From NCBI GenBank assembly GCA_964645915.1, contig CAZYDH010000010.1, positions 1-56,582 of the forward strand: 56,582 nt of DNA, in the 5' to 3' direction. Position numbers and translations under genes: made by a program. This DNA comes from JACNKV01 sp964645915 (GTDB taxonomy: Bacteria > Fidelibacterota > Marinisomatia > Marinisomatales > JACNKV01). This document shows, piece by piece, positions 7,737 through 16,402 of this stretch. Within the stretch, counting starts at the first letter, position 1; each line of letters begins with the position of its first letter. The notes under the pieces are model-generated. The model ran no database searches. It was given only the letters and a program-made list of their open reading frames with translations, and had not been told where the DNA came from.

Positions 7737-10664
7737 ATGAATAGATCATCCGTTCTAAAGTTTGCAACATCCTTTTTTCTTTTACTAATATCAATAAGTC
7801 CGGCTGAGTCATATTGGCAACAGTTTGTTCATTACACAATGGACATTGAACTGGACACTGCCAAACAAGATGTCAAAGGAATTTCCTCAATTATCTATGT
7901 AAATAATTCTCCGGATCATTTGGATAAAGTGTATATGCATCTTTACCCAAATGCATTCCAAGAAGGATCGGTTAAATATCGTGAATTCAATGAAAAATAT
8001 GGTCGTTTGGGTAGAATTGCTTCCATGCTGGTTGATATCAGTCCATATGAAAGTAATATTGAAGTTCATCTATTTCAATTAACCGGAAAGAGTGGTAGTA
8101 AGTCTACTCAGTTCAAAATTGATGATACTATTTTGTCCGCTGACCTTCCGGAATTACTTGCCCCGGGTGATTCGTTGATCATTCAAATGGATTGGACCCA
8201 TCACACAGGTGAAATGATCGAAAGAGCCGGAAGGATCGGTGACCAGTATAATATGGCACAATGGTATCCGAAACTGGTTGTCTACGATGAAAAAGGATGG
8301 CATGCAGATCCGTTTCATGCTGAAGGAGAATTTTATGGTGAATTTGGAACGTTTGATGTCACATTGGACGTCCCCAAAGGATATGTGGTTGGTGCTACCG
8401 GATTGGTGACAGAAGGAGACCCGGGTTGGGATGAAGTTACTGTCGATACATCAATAGTGTTTTCTGAGTTGCTAGAAACGTATCAAGCATCCAAAACAGA
8501 ACCGGATGCTGATGAACGCCGAGTGGTATCATTTCATGCTGAACAGGTTCATGACTTTGCATGGATCGCTTCGGATAACTTTCTATACGAACATGGAGAA
8601 TGGAATGGAATTGATATCCATGTACTGTACAATGAGTCAAATGGAGAAGATTGGGCGAAAGTTGTTTTAGAACGATCAGTGCGAGCATTAGGTTGGCTAT
8701 CTGAACGATTTGGGACCTATGCATATCCCCAAGTATCGGTAACCGATAGACCTCGTGGAGGTGGAATGGAATATCCGATGTTGGTCATGAATGGAAGTAA
8801 TCGTGAAGGGTTGATCGTCCATGAGATTGGACATATTTGGTTTTATGGAATGCTGGGAAATAATGAAGTGGATGAATCCTGGCTGGATGAAGGTTTTGCA
8901 TCATTTGTGACTCGCTGGTATAAAGAAGACACTTATCCACCCTCAGGATTGGATATGAGTCTTGATTATTATAAACCATATCAACGAAAATATTGGAAAT
9001 ACATTCCTCGAACAGACAGCGATCATTGGAGTGTTATTCGTTTTAATGATAGTGGAAAGGACGAACCCGTTAGTCGATCGTCTTATCTTTTTAACAGTGG
9101 AAGTGTTTATCGATTTAATGCGTACACAAAACCTTCATTGATGTTGAGAGAACTTCGATACGTCTTAGGAGATTCTTTATTTATTCAAGCAATGCATACA
9201 TATTTTGACCGATGGAAATTTAAACATGTCAATGAAGAACGGTTCATTTCCACGATGGAGGAGGTCTCCGGAAAAGAGTTAGATTGGTTCTTTGATCCAT
9301 GGTTGCATAATACACCTCGATTTGATGCTGCTATCTCCGATTGGTCCTATGAAAAGGCAGAGGACGGGAATTGGGAGATCTCCGTTGAGTTAGAACAAAA
9401 AGGAAATCGGTTCCTCCCATTGGATATTCAAACGACTCTTAAAGATGGAAGAGTCTTTACAAATCGTTGGAACAATCATCTTTGGAGGTTTGAGGATACG
9501 TTTACATATATCGTTCCCGGTAAACCGAAAAAACTCATGATCGATCCGGAAAAATTCACGTTGGATGCAGATAGAAGGAATAATCAAACCGGAAGAATGA
9601 AAACGGAAAGAATGCTGCGACGACCCGGTATGAAATACACCCCCATTGATGCGTATGTCGTAGAGTTTTCACCTTTATTATATTATCATGAAACTGACGG
9701 ATATACACCAGGTATTAATCTAACTCGAAAGTACGGATATTATGAAGCGACTGACTTGAGACTGACGGTAGGAACAAAAAGTGATAATATTGGTTGGAAT
9801 ATACAAGGACGTAGCCGAGCTGTAAATTTTAAGTTCTTCAATGAAAATGGGATTTCAGGTAATTCGATATCGTTTAAAAAGTCGTTCAGTAAAAAGTATA
9901 ATGTTGATCCCATTCATAAATTTGAATTGGGTTATTATTCGATCCACGCCGAGCAAGATGCCCGAACCAATCTGTATGATACCGGTAGAGTGACTGCCGG
10001 ATTCATCTCTCACTCCATTCCGATGAATCACAATCTTTTATTGACAAACTTCACAACAACAATGGGTGGAGTATCAGATTGGGATTTCAGCCGTTTAACC
10101 TCTGAAGTACGTTTAAGTGCAAACACCCATATAATCGGTGTGGCAAATCGATTATTGGTTGGAGTTTCCTGGGAAGGAAACAAAGGAGTTCCGGCTCAGG
10201 AACGGTTCACAATTGAAGGTGCCGGTTCGGGAGATTGTTTCAATAAATCCTATTTGAGAGATGAGTCCAGTTTCTTTGGATTTGCTGATGAACGATCTCA
10301 TTATCACCTCCCCGGAGATGCCAATTTACGTGGTTATTATAACCAGGGATATGTCGGTGCAGAAAGTTTGATCACCAATTCTTTAGATCTGTCCATTGCT
10401 GCTCCGATTCCTTGGATTAGTTTGAATTTTACTGCCTTTGTAGATGCAGCACTTTTATGGGGAAGCAAATGGGAGCAAGGAGACAACGGATTTGACGGAG
10501 ATGCTTTAGCAGATGCAGGAGTAGGCTTCCGAGTTGAAAAGAATTTGGTTGGCTATCCGTTCACTCTCAGAGTTGAGTTTCCAATTTGGTTAAGTGAGCC
10601 GGGCTTGGATAACGATACTATCGATCCTAATCGATGGATATTTAGTTTTCAAAAAGGTTTTTAA
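7737..10664 (+). CDS. M1-family metallopeptidase with C-terminal outer-membrane-barrel-like domain
   Basis: The 975-residue protein has a signal peptide, then an M1 (gluzincin) aminopeptidase module: the substrate motif GGGMEYPM near residue 340, and the zinc site HEIGH (362-366) followed 18 residues later by the third ligand E385 in WLDEG. The last 330 or so residues are rich in alternating aromatic and polar residues. They end LRGYYNQG...FVDAALLWG...GVGFRVEKN...FPIWLSEP...FSFQKGF, the pattern of the C-terminal half of an Omp85/surface-antigen barrel with a terminal Phe. The likely arrangement is a peptidase tethered to the outer membrane. It starts 3 bases after the TlpA-like gene. Confidence 0.85.
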   Translation: MNRSSVLKFATSFFLLLISISPAESYWQQFVHYTMDIELDTAKQDVKGISSIIYVNNSPDHLDKVYMHLYPNAFQEGSVKYREFNEKYGRLGRIASMLVDISPYESNIEVHLFQLTGKSGSKSTQFKIDDTILSADLPELLAPGDSLIIQMDWTHHTGEMIERAGRIGDQYNMAQWYPKLVVYDEKGWHADPFHAEGEFYGEFGTFDVTLDVPKGYVVGATGLVTEGDPGWDEVTVDTSIVFSELLETYQASKTEPDADERRVVSFHAEQVHDFAWIASDNFLYEHGEWNGIDIHVLYNESNGEDWAKVVLERSVRALGWLSERFGTYAYPQVSVTDRPRGGGMEYPMLVMNGSNREGLIVHEIGHIWFYGMLGNNEVDESWLDEGFASFVTRWYKEDTYPPSGLDMSLDYYKPYQRKYWKYIPRTDSDHWSVIRFNDSGKDEPVSRSSYLFNSGSVYRFNAYTKPSLMLRELRYVLGDSLFIQAMHTYFDRWKFKHVNEERFISTMEEVSGKELDWFFDPWLHNTPRFDAAISDWSYEKAEDGNWEISVELEQKGNRFLPLDIQTTLKDGRVFTNRWNNHLWRFEDTFTYIVPGKPKKLMIDPEKFTLDADRRNNQTGRMKTERMLRRPGMKYTPIDAYVVEFSPLLYYHETDGYTPGINLTRKYGYYEATDLRLTVGTKSDNIGWNIQGRSRAVNFKFFNENGISGNSISFKKSFSKKYNVDPIHKFELGYYSIHAEQDARTNLYDTGRVTAGFISHSIPMNHNLLLTNFTTTMGGVSDWDFSRLTSEVRLSANTHIIGVANRLLVGVSWEGNKGVPAQERFTIEGAGSGDCFNKSYLRDESSFFGFADERSHYHLPGDANLRGYYNQGYVGAESLITNSLDLSIAAPIPWISLNFTAFVDAALLWGSKWEQGDNGFDGDALADAGVGFRVEKNLVGYPFTLRVEFPIWLSEPGLDNDTIDPNRWIFSFQKGF

Positions 10665-10685
10665 CCATTAGTCACTAACAATTTT

Positions 10686-10728
10686 AATCCTCTTAACGGT
10701 CTTTTTCTGTTAAGAGGATTTTTTATTT
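10686..10728 (+). terminator. Rho-independent terminator after the M1 peptidase gene
   Basis: A 12-bp stem (AATCCTCTTAAC with GTTAAGAGGATT) encloses an 11-base loop and is followed directly by TTTTATTTAT. It ends the dsbD-tlpA-M1 transcription unit. Confidence 0.88.
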
Positions 10729-10792
10729 ATATCTATGAAACTTTTTGGAAAAACCGGCATAAAAAATGAAAAATAATTGAAAGGAATTATCC

Positions 10793-12181
10793 GTGAAAAA
10801 ATTTATTATTTGTGTTTTAGTTATTGCGTCTGTTTCTATTACCTCTGCTCAGAATTCAATCGTTGAGCAGTTCAGTAATGTTTTAGCCGATGTTGCAGAA
10901 AAATCAAATCCTGCGGTTGTAACCATTATGACAGAAACAGTGATGGAAATGAACTCGTTTCACAGAGGATTTCCTTTTGATCAATTTGGTCTTTTTCCGA
11001 GAAATAATCCACAGCAAAAGTTTAGAGGACAGGCACTGGGTTCCGGTGTGATCGTCAATGCAAAAGAAGGATATGTCATTACCAATAATCATGTAATTGA
11101 TAAAGCAGAAAAGATCAATATCAAATTGATGGATAAACGGATTTTTAAAGCAGAAGTGATTGGAAAGGACCCCAAAACGGATATTGCCGTTTTAAAAATT
11201 GATGCTGATGACCTAACTGCACTCCCAATCGGTGATTCGGATGAAGTACGTGTCGGTGAATGGGTGATGGCTGTTGGGAGTCCGTTTTCAGAGAATTTAA
11301 GTCATACGGTCACCACCGGAATTATCAGTGCCTTAGGAAGAAGTAATGTATTTACCGGGGATCATTATGAGAATTTTATCCAAACTGATGCAGCAATCAA
11401 TCCGGGGAATAGTGGAGGTGCGTTATTAAATATGTCCGGAGAATTGATTGGTATTAATACTGCCATCGCGACGGGTGGATATGAAAAAGCAAATCGTGGA
11501 GTTGGGTTTGCGATCCCTGCGAATATGGTGAAAAAAGTAATGAACGACCTTATCGAAAAAGGGTACGTCGTGAGAGCTTGGCTTGGTGTGTATATTCAGG
11601 AGGTCAATGATGATGTAGCAAAAGCTCTTGATCTGGATACTAGAGACGGTGCATTGGTTAGTAGCATTGTTGATGACAGTCCTGCTGAAAAAGCCGGATT
11701 TGAAGAGGGAGATGTTATCATCCAATTTGGAGATGAACCGATAGAAGACCCTTCACAATTAAAGAATGTTGTGAGTTCCACACCGCCATTAACTAAAGAG
11801 AAAGTGACGATTATCCGTGATGGTAAAACGAAAAAACTAACGGTGACTCTTGAAGAATTAAAGGATAAAGAAACCGACGTCTTTGCTGAGCAATCGGATA
11901 ATGAATCTCTTGGAATTACAGTTAAAGAAATTACGTCTAGCGACAGGGAGCAATATCAGTTAGATGATGCAGAAGGTGTTTTGATCATCAATATAAAACA
12001 AGGAAGTGAAGCAGAGAAAGAAGGTTTGCGTCAAGGAGATGTTATCACTCGAGTTGGAACCAAACGGATTCGAACCTTTCGAGAATTTGAAAAAGAAATG
12101 AAAAAAGATAAGAATTCAGAATCCGTACTCTTTTTGATCAAACGGAGAGATATTTCAAGGTTTTATACGATCGACAGGTAA
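10793..12181 (+). CDS. degP: Periplasmic serine protease of the HtrA/DegP family
   Basis: The 462-residue protein begins at GTG after AAAGGAATT and has a cleavable signal (residues 1-19, ...SITSA). The trypsin-like domain shows the full triad: H100 in TNNHVID, D130 in KTDIAVLKI and S207 in PGNSGGAL. Two PDZ domains follow, at about 255-345 and 370-455, as in DegP/DegQ, with the carboxylate loop WLGV in the first. It degrades or refolds misfolded periplasmic and outer-membrane proteins, a plausible need in a cell exporting many cytochromes and barrels. It is monocistronic by position. Confidence 0.95.
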   Translation: MKKFIICVLVIASVSITSAQNSIVEQFSNVLADVAEKSNPAVVTIMTETVMEMNSFHRGFPFDQFGLFPRNNPQQKFRGQALGSGVIVNAKEGYVITNNHVIDKAEKINIKLMDKRIFKAEVIGKDPKTDIAVLKIDADDLTALPIGDSDEVRVGEWVMAVGSPFSENLSHTVTTGIISALGRSNVFTGDHYENFIQTDAAINPGNSGGALLNMSGELIGINTAIATGGYEKANRGVGFAIPANMVKKVMNDLIEKGYVVRAWLGVYIQEVNDDVAKALDLDTRDGALVSSIVDDSPAEKAGFEEGDVIIQFGDEPIEDPSQLKNVVSSTPPLTKEKVTIIRDGKTKKLTVTLEELKDKETDVFAEQSDNESLGITVKEITSSDREQYQLDDAEGVLIINIKQGSEAEKEGLRQGDVITRVGTKRIRTFREFEKEMKKDKNSESVLFLIKRRDISRFYTIDR

Positions 12182-12226
12182 AAACTCAATTATGAGTCAA
12201 TTGAAACAGGATTTTTTCACAATCGA

Positions 12227-13129
12227 TCAATAACCATAAACCTGTTTTGGTGCGAGATGCTTCGGAAATCTGTCGAGTAAATCTCGCCGGATCAGATAAC
12301 AAAAATGGCATTCGTCCACATATTCAGATTCGTGATTGATTTTATATTGACTTGCTAACTGAAATGGTCCGTTTTTATTGAGAGGTTCGCAAATAGGGTG
12401 CGAGTTAACTTCATAGTCCGCAACCAATTCTGATAGAGATTTTTCCCAAATATTCCCGATACTGATCCCTTGACAAATTTGAACATACCCATAACTGTCA
12501 ATGTGAACTCTTGATGGTGATTGTAAATCCTCATGTGGACACTCGATTAAAGTTTCACTTCGCCTTTGAGGTAATTCTTGAGTTAATGTTTCAACAGCTC
12601 TTCCCTTGAACATTGCACCACCACCGATAACAGGTTCTCCTTTATCTAATCCTTCACCGGGCTTGGCTTCAATAAACGGTTTTTGAATACAGATTGTAGA
12701 CGTTGGGATTCCCAATTTTTCAGCAGTCTTAAGAGCGATCTTTGAAGGAGTGTTTCTCTTCTTACCGAAATGAAAAGTATCATCGCTGATACTAAGTGAA
12801 TCGATATTTAACTCAGCTAAAGGATTAAGCCATCGTTCAGCTTTTTCTTTGGTGGTTAACGGGTATGCATTGGTGACAATACCAACTTGGAATCCCATCT
12901 TTTTGGCAATTTGGATTCCTTCAAGTAACAAAGAATAGTAGAGAAATGGCTCTCCCCCTTCAAAAAAGATCCACTCTACCGTTCCGACCTTCTTTGCGTC
13001 TTCTAATAATTTTTGTATCTGCTCAATAGTAAATGTCCCTTTTGCTTTTGGACCTGAATACAAGAAACAATGATCACATTCTAGATTACATTTATAGGTT
13101 AATAGTATATGGATGCCGGTTAGTAACAT
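12227..13129 (-). CDS. Radical SAM protein with C-terminal Cys-rich region
   Basis: The 300-residue protein starts with the radical SAM cluster motif CNLECDHC (a CxxxCxxC at about residues 14-21) followed by the SAM-binding FEGGEPFLYY. The C-terminal part has further cysteines (LIECPHED, YVQICQGISIGNIW, ICEPL, VDECHFCYLI) laid out like a SPASM/Twitch-type auxiliary iron-sulfur region, which is typical of enzymes modifying peptides. The substrate is not evident: no small precursor peptide gene is seen nearby. It abuts the VOC-domain gene with no intervening base, so the two are co-translated. Confidence 0.85.
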   Translation of the reverse strand: MLLTGIHILLTYKCNLECDHCFLYSGPKAKGTFTIEQIQKLLEDAKKVGTVEWIFFEGGEPFLYYSLLLEGIQIAKKMGFQVGIVTNAYPLTTKEKAERWLNPLAELNIDSLSISDDTFHFGKKRNTPSKIALKTAEKLGIPTSTICIQKPFIEAKPGEGLDKGEPVIGGGAMFKGRAVETLTQELPQRRSETLIECPHEDLQSPSRVHIDSYGYVQICQGISIGNIWEKSLSELVADYEVNSHPICEPLNKNGPFQLASQYKINHESEYVDECHFCYLIRRDLLDRFPKHLAPKQVYGY

Positions 13130-13519
13130 TTATTTCGATAGGTGACAAACGGTCTCTATATTATAACCATCAGGGTCTAAAACAAATGCAGCATAATAGT
13201 TGGCATGATAGTGACTTCGAATCCCGGGAGCTCCGTTATCTTTACCACCTGCTAATAAGGCTCGATTGTAAAACTCATCTACTTCTTTTCTGTTTTGTGC
13301 GATAAACGCGATATGAGTAAACGGTGGATTTGGTGTCCCTTGTCTTATCCAAAAATCACCTCCCGGATCTTTATTCTGAGCTGGATTGTTCGTGGCTCCC
13401 ATCCCAATAGCATCTGGCAATTTTGTAAGAACTTTGTAATGTAATGGGGCTAAAGCGGAAGCATAAAAGTCTTTACTTTTTTCAATATTACTTACGTGAA
13501 TTATCACATGGTCGATCAT
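13130..13519 (-). CDS. VOC (glyoxalase/bleomycin-resistance) family protein
   Basis: The product has 129 residues with the VOC beta-alpha-beta-beta-beta fold twice: it opens MIDHVIIHVSNIEKSKDFY, a classic first strand and helix, and ends with YYAAFVLDPDGYNIETV, the second metal-side motif (the DPDGYNIE Glu). The central segment FTHIAF gives the other metal-binding His. This pattern fits small glyoxalase-like lyases or dioxygenases. The substrate is unknown. It is the upstream member of a two-gene minus-strand unit with the radical SAM gene. Confidence 0.85.
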   Translation of the reverse strand: MIDHVIIHVSNIEKSKDFYASALAPLHYKVLTKLPDAIGMGATNNPAQNKDPGGDFWIRQGTPNPPFTHIAFIAQNRKEVDEFYNRALLAGGKDNGAPGIRSHYHANYYAAFVLDPDGYNIETVCHLSK

Positions 13520-13761
13520 ATTTATTTCTTTGGGATTCTTTTATGTTAATTTAAACATATTTTATCTATAAATACTTTATTTCTATCCTATCAGAAGCAG
13601 TAACGGGATTTGCCAACATATGTTATACAATGTTAGTTAATTACTTACTATACTGCATATTTGCACAATAATACAAAATATCGAGTGTTATACTGTGTGT
13701 GTAATATTTCATATATCTTAAATTCCTTATGTTATATTACTAACAGAATGATATAAAATCA

Positions 13762-14700
13762 ATGACAAATGACATGAAGTCTATATTAACCATAGTTGGA
13801 CCCACCGCTTCCGGTAAAACGGGATTGGCTATTGCAGTTGCAAAAAAACTCAATGGAGAAGTGATCGGGTTAGACTCCAGACAGATCTACGAAGATATTC
13901 CAATTGGGACTGCTCAACCTACAGTTGAAGAGCAAGAAAACATTCCTCATCATTTGATTGGGTATAAACCGTTGACTGAAGAGATCACTGCAGGTGAGTA
14001 TGCAAAACTATTGATCAGAACTATTGATGAAATTTGTGAAAGAGGGAATACTCCGATTATCTGTGGCGGTGCAGGTTTATACTACCGAGCGATCACCAAA
14101 GGGATCTTTGAAGGAAGTGTTAGTGATAAACGTATTCGATCCATGCTTGAGCAAGAATATGAATTGAAAGGTGGAGAAGTATTGTTGGAACGGTTGAAAA
14201 AGATTGACCCAGATTACGCAGAGATTGTGCATCCGAATAATAAAAAACGTTTGATCCGAGCTTTGGAAATATTTGAAATAACAAGACAATCTCCAACCGA
14301 ACATTTTTCGCAACAACAAAGTTCCACGTCCCCTAAACTCAATTTATTTACTGTACTCATTGAATCAGACATGGAGACTTTGGAAAAACGAATTCGAAAT
14401 CGTACTCAACAAATGCTGAGAGACGGATGGATAGAAGAAGTTCAGAATATTCAGAATAAATATCCAAACCAACCCATACATCCTTTGGATTCTATCGGAT
14501 ATCGGGAAATTATTCGATATCTAAAAGGTGAATTCACTTTGGAGGAGTTAGAGGATGAGATTGTATTACGGACCCGTCAATATGCTAAACGTCAGTTTCA
14601 GTGGTTTCGCAAGGAGAAGATCGATCTCACAGTAGAGCTTCCCAACGCATCCGCAATAGAATCTCAAGCAGAATTTATTCTATCTAAACTTAACGGGTGA
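13762..14700 (+). CDS. miaA: tRNA dimethylallyltransferase
   Basis: MiaA transfers a dimethylallyl group to A37 of tRNAs that read codons starting with U. The 312-residue length is typical. The P-loop GPTASGKT (residues 13-20), the DSRQIYEDIPIGTAQP segment, the IICGGAGLYYRA motif and the late LDSIGYREI and TRQYAKRQFQWFR motifs are all present. An alternative start is the ATG at 13774, which would remove MTND. The 242 bases upstream are AT-rich and hold no gene I can support. Confidence 0.96.
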   Translation: MTNDMKSILTIVGPTASGKTGLAIAVAKKLNGEVIGLDSRQIYEDIPIGTAQPTVEEQENIPHHLIGYKPLTEEITAGEYAKLLIRTIDEICERGNTPIICGGAGLYYRAITKGIFEGSVSDKRIRSMLEQEYELKGGEVLLERLKKIDPDYAEIVHPNNKKRLIRALEIFEITRQSPTEHFSQQQSSTSPKLNLFTVLIESDMETLEKRIRNRTQQMLRDGWIEEVQNIQNKYPNQPIHPLDSIGYREIIRYLKGEFTLEELEDEIVLRTRQYAKRQFQWFRKEKIDLTVELPNASAIESQAEFILSKLNG

Positions 14701-14770
14701 TTTTAGTGAAAAACCGCTGATTATTCCGTTTTATTCTATGCTGAATTAAATGTAAATTCACGTCCGGAAT

Positions 14771-14870
14771 GACCCTTTAAACCATTCCAGAGAGAAGGAA
14801 AGGGCAGGATGTAACCTCCGCAATGCGAGGTCCCGAAAAAGGGATCATCTGCCTGCAGGAGGTTTTTTTT
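14771..14870 (+). promoter_or_regulatory. PyrR-type attenuator leader of the pyrR-pyrB-pyrC operon
   Basis: CCCTTT (14773-14778), a 5' bulge, and then TTCC-AGAGAGAA-GGAA-AGGG (14785-14804) form a two-part stem whose apical loop carries the CCAGAGAGA sequence expected of the RNA site bound by PyrR. Its 3' side runs into GGCAG (14803-14807), which can pair with CTGCC (14849-14853) as an antiterminator. The terminator is AACCTCC (14813-14819) with GGAGGTT (14858-14864), followed by eight Ts. In such systems UMP-bound PyrR stabilises the first hairpin and promotes termination. Confidence 0.72.
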
Positions 14871-14889
14871 AACAAAAAAAGGAGGACGA

Positions 14890-15444
14890 ATGTCACCATC
14901 AAAAATCAAACTTTTTATGGATTCCGCATCGATCTCTCGGTCGATTACACGACTGTCTCATGAAATAATGGAACATAATCAAGGGACAGAAAAAATTGTT
15001 TTGGTCGGGATCCAAACCAGAGGAGAACCTTTGGCAAAACGTATTCAAGTTATTATGAACGAACATTCAGAAACTGAAGTTCCGATTGGATCAGTAGATA
15101 TCAGTTTTCATCGGGATGATTTCCGTGACCGATTGGTTGTACCGCAGGTGGGTGGAACAAATCTTCCGGAATCGATCGATGGTAAAACCGTTGTGCTTAT
15201 CGACGACGTGCTTTACACCGGACGTACGATCCGAGCAGCAATTGAAGCATTATTATCCTATGGAAGGCCTGCTGTCATTCAATTGGCAGTTTTGGTTGAT
15301 CGTGGACACAGAGAAATGCCGATCAAAGCAGATTTTGTCGGGAAAAACATTCCAACTCATGACGGGCAGCATGTAAATGTTCTTTTAAAAGAAGTGGATG
15401 GAAAAGACGTGGTAGAATTAAGAATTTATTCGGAGGACTCATAA
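14890..15444 (+). CDS. pyrR: Bifunctional pyrimidine operon regulator / uracil phosphoribosyltransferase
   Basis: PyrR binds pyr mRNA leaders and has residual uracil phosphoribosyltransferase activity. The 184-residue product has the PRPP motif VVLIDDVLYTGRTIRAA (about 101-117), the early GIQTRGEPLAKR and the late LAVLVDRGHREMPI-x-ADFVGKNIPT, which together separate PyrR from other PRTases. The start is preceded by a strong GGAGG. An attenuator with its binding site lies directly upstream, and pyrB starts on its stop codon (TAATG). These features argue for autogenous control by UMP. Confidence 0.95.
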   Translation: MSPSKIKLFMDSASISRSITRLSHEIMEHNQGTEKIVLVGIQTRGEPLAKRIQVIMNEHSETEVPIGSVDISFHRDDFRDRLVVPQVGGTNLPESIDGKTVVLIDDVLYTGRTIRAAIEALLSYGRPAVIQLAVLVDRGHREMPIKADFVGKNIPTHDGQHVNVLLKEVDGKDVVELRIYSEDS

Positions 15445-16370
15445 TGTTAACACACAGACATTTACTAGGGCTGGAAGGATATCCTGCCGAAGATATTCAA
15501 ACAATCCTTGATACCGCTTTTGTGTTCCGTGAAGTATTAGACAGACCGATCAAGAAAGTTCCATCTTTGCAAGGGAAGACCATCGTCAATCTATTTTATG
15601 AAAACTCCACAAGAACCAGAATTAGTTTTGAGTTAGCACAAAAACGACTCAGCGCAGATACGGTTAATTTTTCTGCTTCAACCAGTAGTTTGAAGAAAGG
15701 CGAAAGTTTTAAAGATACGGCTCAAAATATTGAGGCAATGAAAATTGATGCAATTGTAATGCGTCATCCTTCGCCGGGTGCATCATTACACATGACCAAG
15801 CATGTAGATGCAATCGTGATCAATGCCGGTGATGGAACGCACGAACATCCGACACAGGCCATACTTGACATGATGTCTTTACGGGAAAAATTTGGAAAAC
15901 TTAAAGGACTCAAAGTTGGTATTATCGGAGATATCTCTCACAGTCGTGTAGCTTTAAGTAATATCCATGGATTAGTGACCATGGGTGCAGAAGTGATCCT
16001 TTGTGGACCTCCAACATTGATCCCACCAAATATTCAGGAATTAGGTGTTAATATTTCTTATGATGTGGATGAAGTTCTGGATTGGGCAGATGCGGTGAAT
16101 GTTTTGAGAATTCAGATGGAACGGATGGGGATTGGTCTATTTCCATCGATCCGTGAGTATCGCAATGTATTTGGTATTACATCTGAGCGGTTAGCAAAAC
16201 ATGATAAGGAGATCGTTGTAATGCATCCCGGACCGATGAATCGTGGAACAGAAATTGACAGTGCGGTTGCAGATGGAAAGCAAGCCATCATACTGGATCA
16301 GGTGCTAAATGGCGTTGCATCCCGAATGGCGATATTATACCTGCTGTTAGGCGGAAAACCGATTGAATAA
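15444..16370 (+). CDS. pyrB: Aspartate carbamoyltransferase catalytic subunit
   Basis: PyrB condenses carbamoyl phosphate and aspartate. The 308-residue sequence carries the carbamoyl-phosphate site STRTR (55-59, within FYENSTRTRISFE), the VMRHP region, DGTHEHPTQAILD and the late HPGPMNRG-x-EID motif. No regulatory pyrI gene follows, consistent with control through PyrR. Start and pyrR stop overlap by one base. Confidence 0.97.
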   Translation: MLTHRHLLGLEGYPAEDIQTILDTAFVFREVLDRPIKKVPSLQGKTIVNLFYENSTRTRISFELAQKRLSADTVNFSASTSSLKKGESFKDTAQNIEAMKIDAIVMRHPSPGASLHMTKHVDAIVINAGDGTHEHPTQAILDMMSLREKFGKLKGLKVGIIGDISHSRVALSNIHGLVTMGAEVILCGPPTLIPPNIQELGVNISYDVDEVLDWADAVNVLRIQMERMGIGLFPSIREYRNVFGITSERLAKHDKEIVVMHPGPMNRGTEIDSAVADGKQAIILDQVLNGVASRMAILYLLLGGKPIE

Positions 16371-16402
16371 TTTTAAAACTTTACTAATTCCAAAGGAAGA
16401 AA

